From contig JAYSSR010000084.1 of the NCBI GenBank assembly GCA_043720395.1, positions 1 through 64,000 on the forward strand: 64,000 bases of DNA, in the 5' to 3' direction. Under the pieces are notes generated by a model that saw nothing but the letters and a program-made list of their open reading frames with translations, searched no databases and was not told the origin of the DNA. Shown one piece after another: positions 1 to 8,501 of this stretch. Made by a program: the position numbers and the translations under genes. The DNA is from JANOYY01 sp043720395. Lineage in GTDB: Bacteria; Actinomycetota; Acidimicrobiia; Acidimicrobiales; JANYDT01. Position 1 is the stretch's first letter; every line of letters starts with the position of its first letter.

Positions 1-90
1 ACCCTACGCGGACCAATCCACTGGCCCTGGCAACACTGGTTCAACCACCGCCTCGACACGCTACGCAACATCACACCCGCGCCCGGCTAG
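1..90 (+). CDS. C-terminal end of a gene cut by the window edge
   Basis: An open frame enters the window at base 1 and ends with TAG at 88-90, giving about 29 residues that include the stretch WPWQHWFNHRLDTLRN. I do not recognise the family from so short a tail. The following 200 bases (91-296) are C-rich and A/C-biased, with no convincing gene. Confidence 0.35.
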   Translation, partial: TLRGPIHWPWQHWFNHRLDTLRNITPAPG

Positions 91-296
91 CCGCCCAGCG
101 ACGCGCTGCCACCCACAGCAGGTCGGCACGCACCCCACCAAACCACCAAAACGAAACCAGACCCTTCAACCCACACGCCCCCACACGCCCCACACAGCCC
201 CGCAACCACCCCTCCGCACCCAACACCCACCCCACAACCCCACAGCCCCACAGAAACAACAGCCCCTACCCAATCGGTGGATTCAGGTTTAGTCCT

Positions 297-1763
297 TTAG
301 TCCTTCGGCCAAGCCATTGCTTTGACTTCCAGATATTGCTCAAAGCCCCAGGTGCCGTTTTGACGGCCGACGCCGCTGTCCTTGTAGCCACCGAAGGGCA
401 TATCTGGTCCCATCGCCGCGCCGCCGTTGATCACCAGAGAGCCAGTGCGGATGCGTGAGGCGACCTTCATCGCCCGCTCCGGAGAACCGAACACGCCGCC
501 ACTCAACCCGTAGGGGCTGTCGTTGGCGATGCGCACCGCGTCGTCATCATCGTCATACGGGATGGCCACGAGCACGGGCCCGAAGATCTCCTCTTGAGCG
601 ATCGACATCGAGTTGTCCACGTCGGTGAACAACGTCGGCTCCACATACCAACCCGTCGGCAGGTCCGCGGGACGTCCGCCGCCCAAGGCAAGGGTCGCAC
701 CTTCTGCGACGCCTTTGGCGACATAGCCGAGCACCCGGTCACGCTGCTTGGCCGACACCAGCGGCCCCATCAGCACATCGGGACGCTGAGGATCACCGTA
801 CGGCACCATGGCAAGGATGCCCTTCAGCATCTCGACACCCTCGGCATACCGAGACCGGGGGAGCAGGAAACGGGTCTGAATCGCGCAACCTTGCCCGCCG
901 TGGTAGCAAACCGACATACCCATCATCGTGGCAAGACCGAAGTCGGCGTCATCCAGCACGATTGTGGCCGACTTACCGCCCAGCTCTAGGAACAGGCGTT
1001 TCAGCGTGGCCGCACCCTTTTCCATGATGCGCTTGCCGACCACGGTGGACCCGGTGAAGGAAATGAGGTCAACCTTGGGCGACAGGGTCATCTCTTCGCC
1101 GACAAAATGGTCCGACGAGGTGACGACATTGAAGACCCCGGCCGGAATGTCGGTTTGCTCGGCCACCAGTCGGCCCAAGCGGGTGGCATTCCACGGCGTG
1201 TCCGGTGCCGGTTTGAGCACCATTGTGTTGCCGGTCGCCAGGGCTTGGCCGAGCTTGTTCATCACGACTTCGAACGGAAAGTTCCAGGGTGTGATCGCCC
1301 CGACGACCCCGACCGCCTCCTTCAACACGCGGCGAGCGCTCGGCCGACCCAACGGGTCGATCGCATCGGGCAGGTCCACGCACCACGGAAATTCGTCCAT
1401 CTGACCGAGCGGCCAACGCAGCGCGGTTTCAAGGGGGCCATCGAGCTGCGGGCCGTTGGTGATCATTCTCGGGCAGCCGACTTCGGCGATCAGCTCCTCG
1501 CGCAAGGCCTCTTTCTCGCCCTCTAACGCTGCTTGCAGTTGCTCCAGGCACCGCTTGCGAAACGCCCGGTCGGTCGACCAGTTCGTTTCGTCGAACGCCC
1601 GACGTGCCGCGCTGATCGCCCGCTGCATCTCGGCTGCGGACGCATCGGCAACGTGGCCGAGCACCTCCTCGGTAGCCGGGTTGATGTTGTCGAACGTCTT
1701 GCCGGAGTCGGCCAGTACGAGTTCGCCATTAATCAACATTCGCTGTTCGCCCTGCATCGTCAT
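297..1763 (-). CDS. NAD(P)-dependent aldehyde dehydrogenase
   Basis: A 488-residue ALDH-superfamily enzyme that oxidises an aldehyde to a carboxylic acid in the cytoplasm. Visible motifs are the cofactor-side PWNFP segment, the general-base glutamate in LELGGK and the nucleophilic cysteine in GGQGCAIQTR, followed by the C-terminal EEIFGPV and PFGGYKDSG segments, all in the usual order and at full family length. The start is the ATG at 1763, which has GGGGAG just upstream; an in-frame TTG at 1805 has no such support. It lies downstream of an SDR dehydrogenase on the same strand (95-bp gap), so an alcohol to aldehyde to acid sequence is plausible. Substrate unknown. Confidence 0.93.
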   Translation of the reverse strand: MTMQGEQRMLINGELVLADSGKTFDNINPATEEVLGHVADASAAEMQRAISAARRAFDETNWSTDRAFRKRCLEQLQAALEGEKEALREELIAEVGCPRMITNGPQLDGPLETALRWPLGQMDEFPWCVDLPDAIDPLGRPSARRVLKEAVGVVGAITPWNFPFEVVMNKLGQALATGNTMVLKPAPDTPWNATRLGRLVAEQTDIPAGVFNVVTSSDHFVGEEMTLSPKVDLISFTGSTVVGKRIMEKGAATLKRLFLELGGKSATIVLDDADFGLATMMGMSVCYHGGQGCAIQTRFLLPRSRYAEGVEMLKGILAMVPYGDPQRPDVLMGPLVSAKQRDRVLGYVAKGVAEGATLALGGGRPADLPTGWYVEPTLFTDVDNSMSIAQEEIFGPVLVAIPYDDDDDAVRIANDSPYGLSGGVFGSPERAMKVASRIRTGSLVINGGAAMGPDMPFGGYKDSGVGRQNGTWGFEQYLEVKAMAWPKD

Positions 1764-1857
1764 CGTGCTCCCCATCTCAGATCGGCCGACGGGGAGTGAC
1801 TGCAATGGTCGGGATGGACATGGTGGAACGCGCCAACGACAGCCATTTTCATGGTGC

Positions 1858-2688
1858 TCACCCGAACTTTCCGTAGAGGAACTGGGCCGTCATCGTCGCG
1901 GCCGGGAAGGTTTCCGTGATGCCAGAAGCGAGGTAGCCCTGATCGGAGACGAGCGTCTGGCCGTTGATGGCCACTGCAGCGTCGCTGCACAGGAACACCA
2001 GCGGGTAGGCCTGCTCAAGCGGCGTTGACGCCTCGGAACCGACGTCGGCACGGTAGTCGGCACCGAATCCGAGCCACTGCTCGGCGTTTGCCTGGGCGAG
2101 CGGCGTATCGGTCGGCCCTGGGCAAATGGCGTTGATGCGAATGCCGCGTTTAAACATTGGGTACGCCTGGTGAGCGACGTAGGCGCACAACGTGCGCTTC
2201 ATCGACATGTAGTCGGCCTTGTTGTTGTCAGCCGTCCACTGCACCGCCGCGTCCCAGTCGCTGATCTCGAGTAGGTCCTTGATCTGGGCCACGTTCGGCT
2301 CCCAACCCAGTCCTGCGGCCGATGAGATCATGCCGATCGCGGCACCTCGCTTCAGCTGACCGCTCCCGATCAGCTGATCGATGATGTACCGATGACTGAT
2401 GAAGTTGACCCGCTCGATACCGGGCGTGCCATCCGCGACACCGGCACACGAAAAGATCGCGTCAAAGGTGCCGGTGCACTCGGCCAGCGCCGAATCGATC
2501 GAGGCGCGCTGGGACAGGTTCACGTGCACCGCTGTGACGTCCAACTGTGTGACGGCGGCGTAGTCCATCACCACGACCTCGGCACCGGCGGCCTGGACGA
2601 GTTGGGCCGCCGCCGCGCCCATTCCGGTCGCGCCACCGACGACAAGCACTCGTTTGCCGTCGTAGCGGAATGCATCAAAAGCGGTCAT
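1858..2688 (-). CDS. short-chain dehydrogenase/reductase, coniferyl-alcohol/3-alpha-hydroxysteroid dehydrogenase type
   Basis: A 276-residue classical SDR. The N-terminal dinucleotide motif is GGATGMG, the NAG-equivalent is CAGVADG, and the catalytic YxxxK is YMSMK near residue 160. The SSAAGLGWEPN stretch and the long insert before the catalytic tyrosine resemble SDRs annotated as coniferyl-alcohol or 3-alpha-hydroxysteroid dehydrogenases. It probably oxidises a secondary or primary alcohol with NAD. Its ATG directly follows the stop of a 31-codon CoA-transferase stub (TGAATG), so the two may be translated from one transcript starting near the palindrome cluster at 2.8 kb. The exact substrate cannot be read from the sequence. 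Confidence 0.9.
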   Translation of the reverse strand: MTAFDAFRYDGKRVLVVGGATGMGAAAAQLVQAAGAEVVVMDYAAVTQLDVTAVHVNLSQRASIDSALAECTGTFDAIFSCAGVADGTPGIERVNFISHRYIIDQLIGSGQLKRGAAIGMISSAAGLGWEPNVAQIKDLLEISDWDAAVQWTADNNKADYMSMKRTLCAYVAHQAYPMFKRGIRINAICPGPTDTPLAQANAEQWLGFGADYRADVGSEASTPLEQAYPLVFLCSDAAVAINGQTLVSDQGYLASGITETFPAATMTAQFLYGKFG

Positions 2689-2784
2689 TCAGTTCATCCT
2701 GTCCGAGAGCAGTGCCGAGGCAGCGGGCACGAAGGTGTGCTCCGTCACCTCAAGGATGCGAACGCCGCTAAGGATGGCTGTCAA
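2689..2784 (-). pseudogene. N-terminal stub of a CaiB/BaiF CoA-transferase
   Basis: Reading from a TTG at 2784, this 31-codon frame matches the first 30 residues of the intact CoA-transferase at 37762-38982 almost position for position (TAIL-GVR-LEV-EHTFVPAASALL-D). It then runs into a stop immediately before the SDR ATG. The remaining roughly 370 codons are gone, so this is a deletion remnant rather than a functional enzyme. It may persist as a translated leader for the SDR. Homology was judged by eye. Confidence 0.7.
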
Positions 2785-2821
2785 CGCTTCACCCCAAACC
2801 CTCGTCAACCCACTGTCGACG

Positions 2822-2837
2822 TTGACGTCGATATTAA
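2822..2837. promoter_or_regulatory. 16-bp palindromic operator candidate, site 1
   Basis: TTGACGTCGATATTAA matches TTRAYRTCGAYRTYAA. It lies upstream of the minus-strand stub/SDR/ALDH group. See finding on the sixteen-copy family. Confidence 0.7.
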
Positions 2838-2871
2838 CATTCCCGCCGCCTATCAGCCAGCAATGTTTGCA

Positions 2872-2887
2872 TTGACGTCGACCCGAA
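2872..2887. promoter_or_regulatory. palindromic operator candidate, site 2 (degenerate)
   Basis: TTGACGTCGACCCGAA: the left half is perfect, the right half degenerate. It is one of three copies within 95 bases between divergent genes. Confidence 0.55.
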
Positions 2888-2899
2888 CGACAATCGATA

Positions 2900-2917
2900 T
2901 TGACGTCGAAGTAGACT
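2900..2917 (+). promoter_or_regulatory. palindromic operator candidate, site 3, overlapping a -10 box
   Basis: TTGACGTCGAAGTAGA (2900-2915) overlaps the -10-like TAGACT at 2912-2917. The GTG start of the kinase-like gene follows six bases later, at 2924. This is the spacing of a leaderless actinobacterial transcript with the operator covering the core promoter, so repression is the simplest reading. Confidence 0.65.
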
Positions 2918-2923
2918 CATCTT

Positions 2924-4018
2924 GTGGCATCGAACCAACTCCCTGTTGACCTGACCGACCGACTCGTCGGCTGGTTCCAAGCACAGCTGCCAACTGCCGA
3001 CGCTGTCCGCGTCGAAGGGCTCGAAACCCTCACACTCGGCCATTCGGCCGAGACCCTGCTGCTCACCGTGGTTTCGTTTGAAAACGGCAGCGAGAGCCGC
3101 CAAGACGTCGTCGTACGACTTCGACCGCCGGAGCCCGGCCTCCTGCCGCCCTACAACCTGAAGCGGCAATTCGACGTGTTGCGGGCCCTCGACGAGACCG
3201 CGGTACGGGCGCCCCGAGGCTTGTGGCATGAACCGACCGGCACCGTGCTCGGCCGTGAGTTCTACGTGATGGAGCGGATCAACGGCGAGGTCTACGAACA
3301 GACCATCCCCGACGGTATTGAAGCCGACCCCGACAAACTGCGCGCCATGTGCTTCGGCATCGTTGACCAGGTCGCGGCGATCCACCTCGTCGACCTTCAG
3401 GCCACCGGCTTGCACACGCTTGCCGACGGCAGCACGTTCCTCGCCCGCGAAATCGACCACTGGGAATCCGAGATCCGGCGGGTGCAACGCGGAAACCTCC
3501 CCGCCATCGAACGCCTGCTGGCCGAAGTCCGCTCCCGCAAACCCGAACCCTACCCCCGCATCACCCTGGTCCACGGGGACGCCAAGCCCGGCAACATCGG
3601 CTTCGACGGAGCACACGTCACCGCGGTCTATGACTGGGAGTTGGCCACTATCGGCGACCCGCTCAGCGACGTCGGCTGGCTCGAGCTGCTGTGGGGCTTC
3701 CCTGTTGGCCTGCCCAATGTGCCGGGCGCACCAACCGTGGACGAGGCCGTCGCCCACTACGAACAGCTGACCGGCATCACGACCCAATACCGCGCGTGGT
3801 ACCGAGCCTTCCAGGGCCTCAAGATGGTCGTCATCAACCTGGTCGGCTCCATGATGTTCGAGTCCGGCGAATCCAATGACCCCCGGTTCGCCATGATGGG
3901 TCTCAGCACGCACTGGCTCACCCAGCGCATCCTCGCCGAACTCGACATCCACGACGACATCGCCCCCGGCCCCGTAGCCCCCAGCCCCGACCGAATGGCC
4001 ACCCTCACGCCCCAGTAA
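2924..4018 (+). CDS. aminoglycoside-phosphotransferase-fold kinase (ACAD10/11-type phosphotransferase)
   Basis: A 364-residue protein of the APH/choline-kinase fold. The catalytic loop is LVHGDAKPGN (HGDxxxxN) and the metal-binding aspartate sits in VYDWELATIGDP. The family commonly sits in acyl-CoA dehydrogenase gene clusters and is thought to phosphorylate hydroxyl groups of small substrates, including hydroxyacyl-CoA in ACAD10/11-type proteins; which compound applies here is unknown. The GTG start is six bases from a -10-like TAGACT and there is no ribosome binding site, which suggests a leaderless mRNA. A decayed fragment of a similar gene occurs at 17.1 kb. Confidence 0.88.
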   Translation: MASNQLPVDLTDRLVGWFQAQLPTADAVRVEGLETLTLGHSAETLLLTVVSFENGSESRQDVVVRLRPPEPGLLPPYNLKRQFDVLRALDETAVRAPRGLWHEPTGTVLGREFYVMERINGEVYEQTIPDGIEADPDKLRAMCFGIVDQVAAIHLVDLQATGLHTLADGSTFLAREIDHWESEIRRVQRGNLPAIERLLAEVRSRKPEPYPRITLVHGDAKPGNIGFDGAHVTAVYDWELATIGDPLSDVGWLELLWGFPVGLPNVPGAPTVDEAVAHYEQLTGITTQYRAWYRAFQGLKMVVINLVGSMMFESGESNDPRFAMMGLSTHWLTQRILAELDIHDDIAPGPVAPSPDRMATLTPQ

Positions 4019-4084
4019 ACAGGCCCGAGGAGCAGCGTCACGCGACAGCTTCGATCTCACCGGGATGCTAGATCGGCGCTTGTA

Positions 4085-4115
4085 TCGACATCGACGTCAA
4101 AGTCAAAGTTAGATT
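4085..4115 (+). promoter_or_regulatory. operator candidate, site 4, with -10 box
   Basis: TCGACATCGACGTCAA (4085-4100) is followed by -10-like TAGATT at 4110-4115. A transcript would start near 4122, where an in-frame GTG (4123) of the downstream gene also lies. Confidence 0.65.
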
Positions 4116-4141
4116 GACGAGGGTGTACCGAGGGTGGGACG

Positions 4142-4225
4142 ATGTTTCCGACTGCGAAGAAGGGCGATACAGACATGGATCACGTCGAGGACCGAATCGA
4201 TCTTGTGTCCGGCAAGGATGCCTGA
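4142..4225 (+). CDS. possible 27-residue leader peptide or gene remnant
   Basis: A short frame begins with ATG at 4142, contains MDHVEDRIDLVSGKDA, and ends in TGA overlapping the ATG at 4225 (TGATG), an arrangement suited to translational coupling. It could be a regulatory leader, a remnant N-terminus of a lost gene, or chance. No family recognised. Confidence 0.25.
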   Translation: MFPTAKKGDTDMDHVEDRIDLVSGKDA

Positions 4226-5331
4226 TGGGGTACTCCGCTGCCGATGAGAGTTTCACGCACCAGTTTTCGCGTCCCTTCGACGAGGTGCACGATGCGCACG
4301 GAAGCTGGTCGGATCGTTGCTATTTCTTCGCCCATTCGCCCGACGGCGATTTGCTGGTCACCAACGGATACGGCAACAACCCGAACCAGTACTCAGCCGC
4401 AGGCTACGGAAAGGTCGCTCTCGCCGATGGCCGTCACTGGGAACTCTCGGTTGGCCGCCGAGTCACCGGTGCCGATCGAAATGACCTGTACGCCGGGCCG
4501 ATGCGCTGGACGTGTCTCGAGCCGCTGAAACGGTGGCGCTGCGAACTCGCGCCGAACAAATCGGGAATCGAGTGGGACATGGAGTACACGCCTCGCACCC
4601 CTATGTGGGAACTCCTCCCGATGCATATCGAGGTCGACGGTCAGATGATCGTCGACATGTTCCATATCAAGCAGTCCGGCAGCTGGACCGGCTGGGTGGA
4701 CATCAACGGCGAGCGAATCTCGGTCGATGGCTGGCATGGCGGACGCGACCGAACCTTCGGCGTCCGCAAGTCTGCAGAAATCAACTTCTGGATTTGGCTC
4801 GACGCCGGCTTCGAGGACCGCGCAATTCAGGCGTGGCTTATCGAGGACCACGATGGCAACGTCCAGTACATCGATGGCGGTATTACGCACACCGATGGCT
4901 CGCTCTCGAAGCGTTTCGTCAGCATGGATCACGAGATCGACTTCGACGGAGGCACGAAGCGGCCTGCCCGAGCGATCCTCACATTCACCGACTCTGATGC
5001 CGTCACCTACCGCCTCGTCGCCGAGAGCCGACAGCAGCATGTCAATGTGTACTACGGCACGCCGTTACCCAAGCGAACGGTCGAGAACCTCGGCAACGGC
5101 GAGTTCTTCGTTCATCTCCCGTGGGACAGCGCCGACCCCGAGGAGTTGCACGGTGTAGAGAATGGAGCAGTATCGATCGACCAATTGATGCAGTTCGATC
5201 TTGACGGACAGACTGGCATGGGCATCTTCGAGATCCTGGCCGGCTCGAACAGCATCGCGAAATATCCAAACTGGCCACCCATGGACATGTCGCCGTTCCG
5301 TCAGCACGCTCGGAGCAAGCCGAACCGGTGA
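4225..5331 (+). CDS. AttH/CrtC-like (lipocalin-like hydratase fold) protein
   Basis: About 368 residues. It has a run of aromatic-rich beta segments (FDEVHDAHGSWSDRCYFF, WDMEYTPRTPMWELLP) and the motif GWHGGRDRTFGVRK, which corresponds to WFGFRDHSWGVRQ in the paralogue at 17224-18384. That pattern resembles AttH/CrtC-type two-lipocalin proteins, some of which act on terpenoids; the assignment is by pattern and tentative. The ATG at 4225 is chosen because similarity to the paralogue begins after it. An in-frame GTG at 4123 directly behind a -10 box would add 34 unusual residues. It is carried under operator site 4. Confidence 0.7.
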   Translation: MGYSAADESFTHQFSRPFDEVHDAHGSWSDRCYFFAHSPDGDLLVTNGYGNNPNQYSAAGYGKVALADGRHWELSVGRRVTGADRNDLYAGPMRWTCLEPLKRWRCELAPNKSGIEWDMEYTPRTPMWELLPMHIEVDGQMIVDMFHIKQSGSWTGWVDINGERISVDGWHGGRDRTFGVRKSAEINFWIWLDAGFEDRAIQAWLIEDHDGNVQYIDGGITHTDGSLSKRFVSMDHEIDFDGGTKRPARAILTFTDSDAVTYRLVAESRQQHVNVYYGTPLPKRTVENLGNGEFFVHLPWDSADPEELHGVENGAVSIDQLMQFDLDGQTGMGIFEILAGSNSIAKYPNWPPMDMSPFRQHARSKPNR

Positions 5332-5440
5332 GCGCGCGCCAGCGACGGTCGCTTCGCCTCCGGGTAGTCGGGGCGGCTCCTACGCTGGCACGTTCAGATC
5401 GGTGGGGAGATGCCCTCGTCTGCGAGCGGGCGAGGCACGA

Positions 5441-5876
5441 TCACGACATGTCAAGCCGAAGCCGAGCCAGCCTGGTCGTGGCGATCCGCCAGGTTCCATC
5501 GACCTTTGTGTAGGTCTCGTGGTAGTGGCCATAGCCGTGCAACTCGGCGAGCTGGGCTCCGGCCGGGAAACTCAGATGGTCTTCCATCGCCCAGATGCCG
5601 GTCGCCGTGGTCGGCGACGTCAACTCGATTTCGGGCATGTGTCCCGTGATGCACTGTGACGACATGTTCCAGCGCTGGGACCACCATCGCCAGAAACGCC
5701 TCATGCCCTTCATACACACCGCCACCTTCGCCGCTCACATCAACGGTCAGGTCGTCGGTGAAGAGAGCGCTGAAGCCGTCCCAGTCCTTCGTGTCCATCA
5801 ACCGGAAGTATCGGGCCTTCAGAACCTTGATGTCTTCAATTTCCTGCAACCGCTTCGACGTCTCCAACTCACTCAT
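5441..5876 (-). pseudogene. SnoaL-like (NTF2-fold) protein, one frameshift
   Basis: The N-terminal half (RYFRLMDTKDWDGF, FTDDLTVDV, FLAMVVPALEHVVTVHHG) and C-terminal half (HMPEIELTSPTTATGIWAMED to ARLRLDMS) form one typical 140-residue SnoaL-like polypeptide but lie in different frames. One extra base near 5641-5648 (GGGACACATG where GGGCACATG would keep frame) separates them. The family covers small cyclases, isomerases and dehydratases. Its ATG overlaps the stop of the upstream SDR remnant (ATGA). The indel could be a sequencing error or real decay. Confidence 0.75.
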
Positions 5877-6143
5877 GCCGATCCCCTCTCAAGTTGCGCA
5901 AGCGCGCGTTCGATTTCTTCGTGACGTGATCCGATCGGCTGCACGAGGTCACCGTGGGTGATCACGTATCGCTCTCCCGCGAGAACCCCGGCAACGGCCC
6001 GTCCCGCAGCGATGTCGGCTGTGGCGAGATCTGCCTCAACCATGGGTCGGCTTTCCATCATCGCAATGATCCGCTGCAGTCACTACCTGCTCGGTCGAGG
6101 CAACGTCGGTGACGAGGGCAACCTCTCCGCTGTGGGCGTCCAT
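5873..6143 (-). pseudogene. SDR dehydrogenase remnant with interior deleted
   Basis: From the ATG at 6143 the first stretch (SGEVALVTDVASTEQVVTAAD) resembles an SDR segment after the first beta-alpha unit. After a frame change, the second stretch (PMVEADLATADIAAGRAVAG to ITHGDL) is a typical SDR C-terminus. The roughly 130-150 residues between them, including the catalytic YxxxK, are absent, as is the glycine motif. It is therefore non-functional as an SDR, although its C-terminal 62 codons remain open and are coupled to the SnoaL-like gene. Confidence 0.6.
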
Positions 6144-6156
6144 CAACAAACCGTAG

Positions 6157-6191
6157 TCGACGTCAACGTCAATAGTGAACAGAGCTAGCAT
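6157..6191 (+). promoter_or_regulatory. operator candidate, site 5, with possible -10
   Basis: TCGACGTCAACGTCAA (6157-6172, one centre mismatch) lies between the SDR remnant and the luciferase-like gene. A -10-like TAGCAT at 6186-6191 precedes the latter. Confidence 0.6.
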
Positions 6192-6213
6192 CGCCTCGAC
6201 AGGATGGACTTGC

Positions 6214-7191
6214 ATGACGCTTCCCTTCATTCTCCGCTTCGACTTGCGCAACCCGGCAATTGGCCGAACGACCATGGCCGATCGCTACGCAGCAGCGCTC
6301 GACATGGCGGCGTGGGCCGACCAACTCGGCTGCCTGGCCGTCACCGTCTCGGAGCATCACGGCTCGCCGGACGGCTACCTGCCCAGCCCGCTGATCATGC
6401 TCGCTGGGATGGCGTCACGAACAACGAACGTCCGATTCACGGTAGCTGCGCTCATTGCTCCGTTCCACGATCCGTTGCGGCTCGCCGAGGACCTCTGCGT
6501 GCTCGACAACATCAGCCGCGGTCGCATCGATCTCATCGTCGCTGCGGGATATGTCCGCGAGGAGTTCGAGATGTTCGACGTACCGGGTCCTGAGCGCGGC
6601 GCACGTGTCACCGAGGCCGTCGCAACACTGAAAGCCGCCTTTCGTGGCGAGGTGTTCGAGTACCGAGGGCGATCGGTCATGATCACCCCGGCACCTGTTC
6701 GAGTTGGTGGTCCGGCCATCCTCCTCGGTGGAAGCAGCGAGCGAGCCGCTCGACGGGCCGCACGCATCGCCGACGGCTTTGTGCCGTCGGGTGCCCGAGG
6801 TCTGGCCGTTCTATCGGGAAGAAGTCATCTCCCTCGGCCGTCCAGATCCAAGCCCATGCCCGATCGGCGAGAATCGGGTCGTGGTGCTCGCCGACGATGT
6901 CGAAGCAGGATGGCGTGAACTGGGTCCGTACTTCCTGCACGAGATGAACTCCTACGGCACGTGGCAGGCCGCGAATAACGCTGCTTCGCCGTACCGACCG
7001 GTTGCCGACATCGATGCGTTACGCCAGAGGCGCGACTACGCGGTCCTGACGCCCGACGAGTACGTGCGCGAACTGCGCGCTGCCCCGTTCGCGTTCGGGA
7101 TGCTCCACCCAATGTGTGGTGGCATCCCCCGGATGCGGCATGGAAGAGCCTGCGACTCTTCGAACACGAGGTGATGCCAGCATTCGCCTGA
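6214..7191 (+). pseudogene. luciferase-like (LLM) flavin-dependent oxidoreductase, two frameshifts
   Basis: The N-terminal two thirds (MTLPFILRFDLRNP, SEHHGSPDGYLPSPLIML, GRIDLIVAAGY, PAILLGGSSERAARRAA) is a clear LLM-class F420- or FMN-dependent oxidoreductase. The frame shifts near 6790 within GTCGGGTGCCC, continues as VPEVWPFYREEVISLGR onward, and shifts again near 7127 at a run of five C, where six would keep frame. The last frame ends FEHEVMPAFA and TGA at 7189-7191. Repairing both indels gives about 325 residues, the usual length. Both lesions fall at homopolymers. Confidence 0.78.
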
Positions 7192-7288
7192 GCCGGTTCG
7201 ATCGATCACGACTTGCGCGTCGTTCGGAACCAGGGTGTCATGAGCGCCTACTTTCAAACCGCGCTTGCCGGGGTTGGGGAAGTCAAAC

Positions 7289-7330
7289 TTGACGTCAACT
7301 TTGAAAGGCGCTCGATGGTGCAGCTAGTCT
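7289..7330 (+). promoter_or_regulatory. operator candidate, site 6, with -10 box
   Basis: TTGACGTCAACTTTGA at 7289-7304 sits inside a longer imperfect palindrome (TCAAACTTGACGTCAA). A -10-like TAGTCT is at 7325-7330, and AAGGAG at 7345-7350 precedes the GTG at 7355. Confidence 0.65.
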
Positions 7331-7354
7331 CGGGTCAACAAAACAAGGAGAGAC

Positions 7355-8482
7355 GTGCACAAACTCATCACCTCCGACTGCCATATCGCAGCGCCCTACG
7401 CGCTTGTCGACGAGCTGCCTGCGGCGTACCGCCAGTACTTTGCCCGAGTAGAACAGCGTGGTGACGGTGACTATCTGTTGATGCCCAGTGGCGGGGAAAT
7501 GATGGGCGCGTGCAAGCCCCCGGTCACCAAGATCGTTGGAGACTCGGCGGTGCGGATGGCCGTGGGAGCGTGCGATGAGTCCCAACCCAGCTTCGAACCG
7601 TCCAAGGTCATGGCCGAGCTGGAGCGTGACGGGGTCTATGGGGCAGTGTTGATCGGAAGAATTGCCGTCCACTTGGACACCATTCCAATCGAGGCCGACA
7701 TTGCGTATTGCCAGGTGCTCAATGATTGGACAGCAGAGCATTGGGGTCCCTACATCGATCGCGTCGCGCCGGGCATCGTGCTGCCCTACCGTGACGTCGC
7801 GGCTTGTGTGAAGGAGCTCGTGCGGTGCGCTGCTAAAGGGATGCGTCCGGCACTACTCCCTGACGCAATTGGCGATAACCCGTACCACTTAGCCGAATGG
7901 GAGCCGCTGTGGGAGACGGCAAGCGCGCTGAATGTGCCGATCACCATGCACGTCGGCGGAACCCGGCTACCAAAAGCCGCACACGGGCACTTCAAGCCCT
8001 ATCCCGGCCTTGCCTTTGTTGGCTGGTACAACCAGTGCGTCGGAATGGGCGAGACGCTTGGGTGGCTGACGTTCAGCGGCGTGTTCGAGCGGTACCCCAA
8101 CCTCCACGTCATCATGACCGAGGGATATGCCGGCTGGCTCGGATTCGCGATGCAGTTCTTCGACCACCATTGGAACGACAGTCGCTTCGGTCAGGTCGTC
8201 CATTCAATGGTCGAGATGCCGGTGGCCAAGCTCGAAGCACCGCCGAGCTTCTATCTGAAGCGCCAAGCCCACGCCACGTTCATGTGGGATCCAATGGCCA
8301 TCCAAAACCGACACCTCACGGGCATTGATTGCCTGCTGTGGGGAAACGACTACCCGCACCGGGAAGGATCATTCCCGTTCTCTCAGGAATGGATTGACAA
8401 GCAGTTCGCCGGGGTACCTCAGGCCGAGGTCGAAGCGATGACCAGTGGCAACGCGGCGAAGCTCTTTAACCTCACCGTTTGA
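7355..8482 (+). CDS. amidohydrolase-2 family metal-dependent hydrolase/decarboxylase
   Basis: A 375-residue TIM-barrel protein of the amidohydrolase-2 (ACMSD-like) family. The N-terminal metal ligands are reduced to SDCHIA, a conserved histidine lies in ITMHVGGTR, and the catalytic aspartate is in WGNDYPHREG. Members hydrolyse or decarboxylate ring-cleavage products. The GTG start has a clear AAGGAG nine bases upstream. It is followed 19 bp later by an alpha/beta hydrolase, probably in one operon under operator site 6. It is one of seven amidohydrolases in the first 37 kb. Confidence 0.88.
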   Translation: MHKLITSDCHIAAPYALVDELPAAYRQYFARVEQRGDGDYLLMPSGGEMMGACKPPVTKIVGDSAVRMAVGACDESQPSFEPSKVMAELERDGVYGAVLIGRIAVHLDTIPIEADIAYCQVLNDWTAEHWGPYIDRVAPGIVLPYRDVAACVKELVRCAAKGMRPALLPDAIGDNPYHLAEWEPLWETASALNVPITMHVGGTRLPKAAHGHFKPYPGLAFVGWYNQCVGMGETLGWLTFSGVFERYPNLHVIMTEGYAGWLGFAMQFFDHHWNDSRFGQVVHSMVEMPVAKLEAPPSFYLKRQAHATFMWDPMAIQNRHLTGIDCLLWGNDYPHREGSFPFSQEWIDKQFAGVPQAEVEAMTSGNAAKLFNLTV

Positions 8483-8501
8483 ATCCCAACTGAAGATCAC
8501 T

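Noticed and set aside
91..296. C-rich low-complexity stretch after the first partial gene
   Set aside because: A minus frame is open but is Trp/Gly/Val-biased in the way expected from base composition; no gene supported.
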